From positions 1 to 12,934 of the forward strand of contig CAZGCB010000077.1 in NCBI GenBank assembly GCA_964524065.1: a stretch of 12,934 nucleotides of DNA, written 5' to 3'. The notes beneath the pieces were generated by a model, which saw nothing but the letters and a program-made list of their open reading frames with translations, ran no database searches and was not told the DNA's origin. The position numbers and the translations under genes were made by a program. Positions 1 through 5,117 of the stretch are shown in pieces; the stretch's first letter is position 1; every line of letters begins with the position of its first letter. The stretch is from CAZADA01 sp964524065 (GTDB taxonomy: Bacteria; Pseudomonadota; Alphaproteobacteria; Caulobacterales; Maricaulaceae).

Positions 1-1218
1 CAAATGCTCAGCGCGTCGAAGCAGCACGCCGACGTGGTGCGTGCTTTCGAAGCATTCCCCCCAGATGTGCAGGCTCTGCCCACAGCGCGCTTATTGTATG
101 CGGTGTCGCTTATGGAATTGCGGCGTTTGGAAGACGCTGGCGACGCGTTGCGGAACGCCCTGGCGGCGAAGCCGGATTTTTCAATCGCGCGCCTCGTGTT
201 GGGGCGGGTTTACTTTGAGCAACGGCGTGATCAGGCGGCCAAATTCCAGTTCCGCCTAGCACTCGCCGGGACGTTGTCTGAAGAGCAACGCACTGGCGTC
301 TTACAGTTTCTGGCGGCCATCGAAGCACGGCGGCGATGGAGCGTGGCGTTGAGCATGTCGATCGCGCCAAGCACCAACATCAATCGCGCCACGCGCGAAG
401 ATACAGTGGATTTGTTCGGCCTGCAGTTCGATCTTTCGGAAGACGCGCAAGCTCAATCAGGGGTCGGCGCCCGGCTCGGCTTGGCTGTGAAACGCCACGT
501 TCTGCTCAATCCGAGGCTTAGATTTAATGTGGGCGTCAATGCAATTGGCACCGATTACCCCAATGATGAGTTTGATGATGTCATCGCCGGGCTATCGGTC
601 GGACCGGAATTCGCGTTGGGCCGGCGCGCGCGCCTTGAGGTGAGTGCTCTGGCGGAGCGCCGCTGGTTCGGCGATGGCATTCTCGACGATAGCGGCCTGT
701 TTACCGAAGCTGTGGGCTTGCAACTGAAGTTGGATCAAGAATTGCCGGCCCGATTACAGATGACCGGTATCGTTTCATATCGGGATGTGGACTACGAGAA
801 CCTCGATGCACAAGACGGCGTTCTCTACGGCGCTGATTTTGTGATCAGCCGATCAATGCGCACGAATTGGCTGCTGCGCGGTCTCGCCAATGTGCGGCGC
901 GCTGAGGCGGCTGTGGACACGCAACGATACTGGTATGGGCGTATTGGTCTGGGCACGTACTTTGAAGCGCCGGGGGGGTATGGACTGTACGTTGAACCGA
1001 GTTTGGCGGCGCGGCGCTATGATGCGCGGGAGTTTTTATTTGGCGAGCGCCGCGAAGATCTGACGACGAGCGTGAACATGCGTGGCTCAAAGCGCGACTG
1101 GACCATTTTTGGCGCCGCCCCGTTCATTGCAGCACGACTGACGCGCACCAACTCGACGATCAGTCTTTTCAAAACCAACACCGAAGAAATCGAATTCGGC
1201 GTGACACGCACATTCTGA
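1..1218 (+). CDS. Slam-like (DUF560) TPR/outer-membrane beta-barrel protein, 5' partial
   Basis: Probable outer-membrane protein of the surface lipoprotein assembly modifier (Slam) type. In that family a periplasmic TPR domain precedes a beta-barrel that helps move lipoproteins or related cargo to the cell surface. Counting from the ATG at 4, residues about 26-90 look like TPR helices (runs such as LLYAVSLMELRRLEDA and IARLVLGRVYFEQ). The junction WSVALSMSIAPSTNIN at 112-127 is the usual DUF560 entry motif. The rest, about 280 residues, is alternating amphipathic strands rich in Tyr, Arg and Gly, ending in Phe as outer-membrane barrels usually do. The frame is open to base 1 and no ribosome site can be seen, so the true start and signal peptide are probably upstream. 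G+C is lower than in the neighbours (31 of 60 bases at 541-600, against 39 of 60 at 5461-5520). The cargo is unknown, and a different TPR porin remains possible. Confidence 0.72.
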   Translation, partial: QMLSASKQHADVVRAFEAFPPDVQALPTARLLYAVSLMELRRLEDAGDALRNALAAKPDFSIARLVLGRVYFEQRRDQAAKFQFRLALAGTLSEEQRTGVLQFLAAIEARRRWSVALSMSIAPSTNINRATREDTVDLFGLQFDLSEDAQAQSGVGARLGLAVKRHVLLNPRLRFNVGVNAIGTDYPNDEFDDVIAGLSVGPEFALGRRARLEVSALAERRWFGDGILDDSGLFTEAVGLQLKLDQELPARLQMTGIVSYRDVDYENLDAQDGVLYGADFVISRSMRTNWLLRGLANVRRAEAAVDTQRYWYGRIGLGTYFEAPGGYGLYVEPSLAARRYDAREFLFGERREDLTTSVNMRGSKRDWTIFGAAPFIAARLTRTNSTISLFKTNTEEIEFGVTRTF

Positions 1219-1228
1219 GGCAAGTTGT

Positions 1229-1261
1229 GCTGGCGGCCCGCGGGATGGAGGCGCTGCCAGC
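1229..1261 (+). terminator. Possible terminator hairpin after the Slam-like gene
   Basis: GCTGGCGGC at 1229-1237 can pair with GCTGCCAGC at 1253-1261 as a 9-bp stem with one G-U pair and a 15-nt loop, starting 11 nt after the stop codon. No T-run follows, so it is at best a weak intrinsic terminator or an mRNA 3'-end stabiliser. Confidence 0.3.
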
Positions 1262-1268
1262 GGACGCT

Positions 1269-1322
1269 CTTCACCAGCGCAGATGTCTTCACCAGCGCAG
1301 ATGTCTTCACCAGCGCAGATGT
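1269..1322. repeat. Three perfect tandem copies of an 18-bp repeat
   Basis: The unit CTTCACCAGCGCAGATGT occurs at 1269-1286, 1287-1304 and 1305-1322 without any mismatch, followed by two bases of a fourth copy. The unit length is a multiple of three, but the array lies between genes and no convincing reading frame uses it. There are no spacers, so it is not a CRISPR. It could be a small variable-number repeat made by slippage. Confidence 0.9.
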
Positions 1323-1366
1323 CTGTTCCCTTAGGGGGCCTTTTGATCCTGCGGGGCCGTCACAGC

Positions 1367-1386
1367 GGGGGCGCAGGGCAGCCCCC
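1367..1386. other. Short G/C hairpin in the intergenic region
   Basis: GGGGGC at 1367-1372 and GCCCCC at 1381-1386 form a perfect 6-bp stem with an 8-nt loop. It ends 11 bases before the -35 element of the polymerase promoter. There is no adjacent T-run; the T-run at about 1408-1412 lies 21 bases away. It may insulate the SOS gene from upstream transcription, but this is uncertain. Confidence 0.3.
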
Positions 1387-1397
1387 CACGACCGTTA

Positions 1398-1427
1398 TTG
1401 ACCTCCCTTTTTGTTCGCTTTACGTTC
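1398..1427 (+). promoter_or_regulatory. SOS promoter with LexA box for the Y-family polymerase
   Basis: A perfect alphaproteobacterial LexA box, GTTC at 1413-1416 and GTTC at 1424-1427 with exactly 7 bases between, lies 18 bases before the polymerase ATG. It overlaps a plausible sigma-70 type promoter: TTGACC at 1398-1403 (5 of 6 to TTGACA), a 17-base spacer, and TACGTT at 1421-1426 (a weak -10). LexA bound here would cover the spacer and -10 element and block transcription until DNA damage. The box form GTTC-N7-GTTC is established for alphaproteobacteria; its use here is inferred from sequence and position. Confidence 0.8.
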
Positions 1428-1445
1428 GCGGTCGTGGAGGTCGCG

Positions 1446-2885
1446 ATGCTGTATGCGCCGCAGGTGAATTTTCGATACTTGTACATTGATTTCAATGCCT
1501 TTTTTGCCGCTGTCGAGCAGTATGACGATCCCGCTTTGCGTGGGCGACCGGTGGTTGTGGCGACCACGGCATCCGACCATGCGTGCGCCATCGCTGTGAG
1601 CTATGAGGCGCGTGCGGTGGGGCTTGCGCGCGGTGTGACCGTGGGGGAGGCGCGCGCAGCGCTGCCAGGTGTAACGGTTCGGATTGCCCGCCATGATCGC
1701 TATGTCGCGATGCATAGGGCGTTGATGGCCGCCATCGAGACCTGTTTGCCTCTGGTCAAAGCGTACTCTGTGGATGAGGCCGCCTTTCGTCTGGGCGCCG
1801 GCGAAGCCCAAGCTTCCGGCGCGCTGGCCATGGGCGCTGAGGTCAAGCGGACTTTAATGACGCACTTTGGCCCGGCCTTACGCTCGTCTATCGGACTGGC
1901 GTCCACCCGGCTGTTGGCGAAAATTGCCGCGGGCCTACAGAAGCCGGACGGCCTGACCGTCTTAGCGACGCAGGATGCGCCGATGCGGCTAGCGCAAACG
2001 CCATTGACGGCTTTGCCCGGGGTCGGCGCTGGCGTAGCGGCGCGTTTGGCGCGCGCGGGGGTGACGGATTTCGCCGGGCTTTGGGGGCTGGCTCCCAAAC
2101 AGGCGCGTCGGATTTGGGGCTCCGTGCAGGGAGAACGGTTTTGGTATGCCTTGCATGGCTATGAGGTCGAGGAGCCGGCCACCCACCGTTCCATGTTTGG
2201 GCATTCGCGCGTGCTGAACCCGGAGCACCGAACCTTGGAGGGCGCGCGCATCGTGGCCCGGGCGCTGCTGCTGAAATGCGCCAGCCGTCTGCGCCGAGAC
2301 GGCTTCTTCGCCGCTGCGGTGACGGCCACGGCGCGCATCAAGGCGTGGCGCGGGGGCCCGCCGCATACGCACGGGCTACACCCAGCGCGCTTTGACCGTC
2401 CCAAGGCGCTGGTTCGTCTGGGGCCCGATCACGCTGCGCCCAGTCGGTGGGAGCGTACTGTGGCCATCCCGGCCACACAGGACAGTTTCGCGTTTTTAGC
2501 CGCTTTAGACGCCCATTGGGCTGCATTAGCAGATGCGGGCGCACGCCGATTGGGCAGCGTGTCGGTGTATCTGCACAGCCTGCGGCGCCCGGGCGACGCC
2601 CGGGTGCGCCAGGGTGATTTGCTCGCGGATATGGACAAACCCGTTGCACCGCTGCGGTCTGATGCCCGCAAGCGCAGCGCGCTCTGGGCGGCGGTGGATC
2701 GCATCAATGCCGACGCCGATGGGCGGTTCGCTCGCTTGGGCGGGGCGCGGGCAGCAGACCGGCCTGCTGGCCTCACCGCGCCGCGGCATGTGACTCTCGC
2801 CACCCAGACGGATTTGGATTTGGACTATCTCGGCGCAAAAATCGCGTTTTCGCGGGTGCCCGATCCGGCGGAGTTTACCCTATGA
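1446..2885 (+). CDS. Y-family (DinB-like) translesion DNA polymerase
   Basis: Error-prone polymerase of the DinB/UmuC superfamily, 479 aa, likely copying past damaged bases during the SOS response. The palm carries YIDFNAFFAAVE (D15, with F20 at the steric-gate position) and YSVDEAAF (D110, E111), so the metal-binding carboxylates are intact, unlike in ImuB proteins. SSIGLASTRLLAKIAAGLQKP (147-167) matches the DinB palm/thumb segment. A helix-hairpin-helix follows (LTALPGVGAGVAARL, 187-201), and the little finger starts at about 245. The C-terminus is long and ends in YLGAKIAFSRVPD. QTDLDL at 454-459 resembles a hexameric beta-clamp motif. I chose the ATG at 1446 because GGAGG (1436-1440) lies 5 bases upstream; an in-frame TTG at 1398 coincides with the -35 element. 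Relatives are often mislabelled type VI secretion ImpB. No imuA or dnaE2 is adjacent. Confidence 0.9.
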   Translation: MLYAPQVNFRYLYIDFNAFFAAVEQYDDPALRGRPVVVATTASDHACAIAVSYEARAVGLARGVTVGEARAALPGVTVRIARHDRYVAMHRALMAAIETCLPLVKAYSVDEAAFRLGAGEAQASGALAMGAEVKRTLMTHFGPALRSSIGLASTRLLAKIAAGLQKPDGLTVLATQDAPMRLAQTPLTALPGVGAGVAARLARAGVTDFAGLWGLAPKQARRIWGSVQGERFWYALHGYEVEEPATHRSMFGHSRVLNPEHRTLEGARIVARALLLKCASRLRRDGFFAAAVTATARIKAWRGGPPHTHGLHPARFDRPKALVRLGPDHAAPSRWERTVAIPATQDSFAFLAALDAHWAALADAGARRLGSVSVYLHSLRRPGDARVRQGDLLADMDKPVAPLRSDARKRSALWAAVDRINADADGRFARLGGARAADRPAGLTAPRHVTLATQTDLDLDYLGAKIAFSRVPDPAEFTL

Positions 2886-2929
2886 TCCTGCAGGATTTGC
2901 TGTGATCGCATGCGTGGCGGCTAGGCCAC
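2885..2929. terminator. Possible short bidirectional terminator between convergent genes
   Basis: The 35-bp gap between the convergent polymerase and DUF3126 genes, with the gene ends, holds two small dyads. One is the perfect 12-bp palindrome ATCCTGCAGGAT at 2885-2896. The other is GTGGC (2914-2918) with GCCAC (2925-2929), a 5-bp stem and 6-nt loop. Both are short and lack a proper T-run, so terminator function is only a positional guess. Confidence 0.25.
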
Positions 2930-3157
2930 CTCTTCCAAGTCTTCTTGGATGATGGAGATTTCCACCGCATAGGACGTTTCGCCTTCGTCCACGACTTTTT
3001 CGATCACGCCGAGGCACTCCGCGCCGAGATACAGCTCGGCGCATTGATCGGGGCGCTGGCGCAGCTTGACCAACAACGGCGTGTTGAACTTCTGGCGCAG
3101 GAACTGCTCGACCTTTTGCCCTTCAGTCGCCGTGATGGGGTTTGCGGATGTGCTCAT
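2921..3157 (-). CDS. DUF3126 family small protein
   Basis: Short acidic protein of 78 aa that resembles the alphaproteobacterial DUF3126 family, a family of unknown function. The recognisable parts are the N-terminal helix (VEQFLRQKFNTPLLVKLRQRP, about residues 16-36), the strand AELYLGAECLGVI (40-52), and the tail DEGETSYAVEISIIQEDLEE, where family members have a similar acidic stretch and an aliphatic strand. No signal peptide, membrane segment or metal site is seen. It lies downstream of cysE on the same strand after a 251-bp gap; from general knowledge this pairing recurs in alphaproteobacteria. No strong ribosome site is visible before the ATG, the nearest purine-rich stretch being 12-19 bases upstream. 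I assign no function. Confidence 0.8.
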   Translation of the reverse strand: MSTSANPITATEGQKVEQFLRQKFNTPLLVKLRQRPDQCAELYLGAECLGVIEKVVDEGETSYAVEISIIQEDLEEVA

Positions 3158-3268
3158 GGCTGTCTTTTCGCCTCTCTCGCCTCCGGTGCAGGGTGTCTGT
3201 TGGACATATCCCCTGCAAGCCTGCCTCTTTCATTGCGCGATTCGCCCATATGGAAGCCAATAGAACAG

Positions 3269-3289
3269 ATGTGGCCCAACACGCCACAT
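3269..3289. repeat. 7-bp inverted repeat upstream of the DUF3126 gene
   Basis: ATGTGGC at 3269-3275 and GCCACAT at 3283-3289 are perfect inverted arms around 7 bases, about 110 bases before the DUF3126 start codon and 120 after the cysE stop. It could be a protein-binding dyad for a separate promoter or a weak hairpin. No flanking T-run or clear -10/-35 pair supports either. Confidence 0.3.
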
Positions 3290-3331
3290 TCGTCCAGCGC
3301 CCTGCGGCCCGGCAACCGTAACATGGCCGCG

Positions 3332-3353
3332 CCCCAGCGGGATCGATCTGGGG
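3332..3353. repeat. 6-bp inverted repeat after cysE
   Basis: CCCCAG at 3332-3337 and CTGGGG at 3348-3353 could form a 6-bp stem with a 10-nt loop. CCCC (3361-3364) and GGGG (3369-3372) form a second tiny stem nearer the cysE stop. Together they could end or protect the cysE transcript, but no T-run is present on the minus strand. Confidence 0.25.
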
Positions 3354-3408
3354 ATCGGCCCCCCATGAGGGGATGTTCGCCCATCGTCAGGTCGTCGCTT
3401 CGGCGCTC

Positions 3409-4278
3409 TTACCGCGCTCTGTCATCGATGGTCTGGTCCATTTCCTTGCCTGGCGTGCCGACGCAAGGCCCGCCCACGGGCCGGGCCGGCACGCCCGCCA
3501 CAGTGCAGCGCGCCGGAACCGGCTTTAGCACCACCGAACCGGCGGCGATTTTCGCATCATCGCCGATGGTGATGTTGCCGAGGACATTGGCGCCGGCGCC
3601 GATCAGCACGCCGCGCCCGATTTTAGGATGGCGATCACCGCCCTTGGCGCCCGTGCCGCCCAGCGTCACACCCTGCAGGATGGAGCAATCATCGCCCACC
3701 CGCGCGGTTTCGCCGATGACGACGCCGGTGGCGTGGTCGATCATCACGCCCTTGCCGATCTCCGCGGCGGGGTGGATGTCCGCGTGGAACTTTTCGGAGA
3801 CGCGGCTTTGGATGTGATAGGCGAGGGTGTCGCGATCTTGCCCCCACAGCCAACGCGCGACCCGGTGCGCCTGGAGCGCCTGATACCCTTTGAAATAGAG
3901 GAAAGGCTGCAGCAGCACGCGGCACGCCGCATCACGCTCCAACACCGCGGCCATGTCCGCGGCGGCCGCGGCCACGAGTGTCGGATCGCTGTTGAGAGCG
4001 TTGGAGAACACCTCGCGCGCTTGCATGCCGTTGAGATCATCGGCGCCAAGTTTCAAGCCCAACACATAGGACAGCGCGTCCGCCAGGCTGGCGTGGTTCA
4101 AGATCGCGGCATGGAAATAGCTGGCGAGCGTGGGCTCGCGCGCGGCCTCTTGCGCGGCTTCAGCGCGCAGCCGCCGCCACACGGCGTCTTGAGAGGTGAG
4201 GGAGGGCGTCGTCGCCTCATTGGTTCCCGTGACATTCGCGCCGGCGAGAGCGGGATCAGTGAGATGAGTCACGGTCAT
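3409..4278 (-). CDS. cysE: Serine O-acetyltransferase
   Basis: Cytoplasmic enzyme of 289 aa that transfers acetyl from acetyl-CoA to L-serine, giving O-acetylserine, the first committed step of cysteine synthesis. The N-terminal helical domain spans about 30-165 (PFLYFKGYQALQAHRVARWLW at 125-145 is typical). The left-handed beta-helix of hexapeptide repeats follows (DIHPAAEIGKGVMIDHATG, 168-185, to about 265). The catalytic pair corresponding to E. coli Asp157-His158 is D181-H182, and HPKIG at 217-221 carries the second active-site His. It is somewhat longer than E. coli CysE (273 aa) through an N-terminal extension. The start is supported by GGGAGG six bases upstream. The protein ends in DDRAR and lacks the C-terminal Ile that docks into cysteine synthase in E. 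coli. The Nudix gene lies 70 bp upstream on the same strand and DUF3126 follows downstream. Confidence 0.96.
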   Translation of the reverse strand: MTVTHLTDPALAGANVTGTNEATTPSLTSQDAVWRRLRAEAAQEAAREPTLASYFHAAILNHASLADALSYVLGLKLGADDLNGMQAREVFSNALNSDPTLVAAAAADMAAVLERDAACRVLLQPFLYFKGYQALQAHRVARWLWGQDRDTLAYHIQSRVSEKFHADIHPAAEIGKGVMIDHATGVVIGETARVGDDCSILQGVTLGGTGAKGGDRHPKIGRGVLIGAGANVLGNITIGDDAKIAAGSVVLKPVPARCTVAGVPARPVGGPCVGTPGKEMDQTIDDRAR

Positions 4279-4300
4279 TGGGGGCCTCCCGTTCCTGTGT

Positions 4301-4330
4301 GGAGCCGACGGGCCTGCGCCGTCACGCTCC
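4301..4330 (-). other. GC-rich hairpin between the Nudix gene and cysE
   Basis: GGAGC (4301-4305) and GACGG (4307-4311) pair with GCTCC (4326-4330) and CCGTC (4319-4323), a 10-bp stem with a 1x2 internal loop and a 7-nt apical loop. It ends 22 bases before the cysE start codon, just ahead of its ribosome site. There is no T-run. It may be a processing or partial termination element separating the two genes; sequence alone cannot settle this. Confidence 0.35.
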
Positions 4331-4348
4331 GACGCCTAAACACTGCGC

Positions 4349-5059
4349 TTACACCGCCGTCGCCGCCAGAATGCGCTCGCACACAGCATCAGGCAACGCG
4401 CCTGTCTCCGCCATATGGCGCGCGCTCAGCAACATCGCCAGGGTCAGAATGTCGGTGATGTCACCCGCCAGGGCGCGACGTAGCGCCTCGCCAAAGGGGA
4501 CACGCTGCAGCGCCAGCTCCTCTTCGGGATCCGGCGCCCAGGCGCCTTCATCTAAATCCCAAGCGACATAGCAGGCCGCCGCCTCATCCGTGATGGAGTT
4601 GGAGAGATGCGCGACAAACAAACGCGCCCAGCCTTGCGCGGTCAGCCCGGTTTCTTCTTTGAGCTCTCGCTGGGCGGCCAAAAGCGGATCCTCGCCATGG
4701 GGCGCGCCGCCCTCCGGCAATTCCCAGCTGTAAGCATCCAGCGAAAAGCGGTGCTGGCCCACCAGCATGGTCGTTCCGTCTGCGAACAGCGGCAACACGC
4801 CCACAGCCACGGTCTTAAAGTGCACCACGCCATAGAGGCCCGCGCCGCCATCGGGGCGGGTCACGTCATGGTGGGTGAGGCCGATCCAAGGATTGTCATA
4901 GACGGCGCGTGTACTGCGCACCGCCCAGGGGCCGCGTTGATCATCAGGCTGCGGCGTCTGCGGGGCGCGGAAATCGCCCGTGGCGAGGCGCCCGACGCAG
5001 GTGGGCAGGCGCGGCCTGTTCCCCCGCTGCGCCAGATCGGCGTCATCATCGTCAGCCAT
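4349..5059 (-). CDS. Nudix hydrolase
   Basis: Predicted cytoplasmic hydrolase of nucleoside diphosphates linked to another moiety, 236 aa. The Nudix box is complete at residues 117-139: G117, E123, then REL-K-EE-T-GL with R131, E132, E135 and E136, the Mg-binding and catalytic glutamates. The preceding SWELPEGG and the TVAVGVLPLFADGTTMLVGQHRF strand region resemble the ADP-ribose pyrophosphatase branch, so ADP-ribose or a related sugar nucleotide is a reasonable but unproven substrate. The acidic N-terminus (MADDDDAD) and the next 35 residues are low in recognisable structure; the core starts near residue 44. The start is supported by GGGAGGA about 5 bases upstream. It follows the RND permease gene by 58 bp on the same strand and precedes cysE by 70 bp, so it may be transcribed with either. 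Confidence 0.9.
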   Translation of the reverse strand: MADDDDADLAQRGNRPRLPTCVGRLATGDFRAPQTPQPDDQRGPWAVRSTRAVYDNPWIGLTHHDVTRPDGGAGLYGVVHFKTVAVGVLPLFADGTTMLVGQHRFSLDAYSWELPEGGAPHGEDPLLAAQRELKEETGLTAQGWARLFVAHLSNSITDEAAACYVAWDLDEGAWAPDPEEELALQRVPFGEALRRALAGDITDILTLAMLLSARHMAETGALPDAVCERILAATAV

Positions 5060-5117
5060 CGCGTCCTCCCATGGGCCGCCGCAGACACTGGGATATCACC
5101 CGCGTGCCCGCTTACGC

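Noticed and set aside
1269..1322. Repeat array considered as a CRISPR
   Set aside because: The 18-bp units abut without spacers, and there are no cas genes.
1398..1445. Upstream TTG start for the polymerase
   Set aside because: The TTG is part of the -35 element; the ATG at 1446 has GGAGG five bases before it and begins the conserved region.
1283..1489. Small reading frame through the 18-bp repeats
   Set aside because: It crosses the promoter, LexA box and start of the polymerase gene, has no ribosome site, and encodes only repeat-derived sequence.
1446..2885. Type VI secretion ImpB as the identity of this gene
   Set aside because: The sequence carries Y-family polymerase palm, thumb and little-finger motifs; the ImpB label is a naming confusion with the plasmid UmuC-like impB.
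2945..3817. Long plus-strand frame opposite DUF3126 and cysE
   Set aside because: It is antisense to two recognisable genes, shows no family features, and long open antisense frames are common in G+C-rich DNA.
3628..4458. Long plus-strand frame opposite cysE
   Set aside because: Arg- and Gly-rich translation with no domain; it is the antisense shadow of cysE codons.
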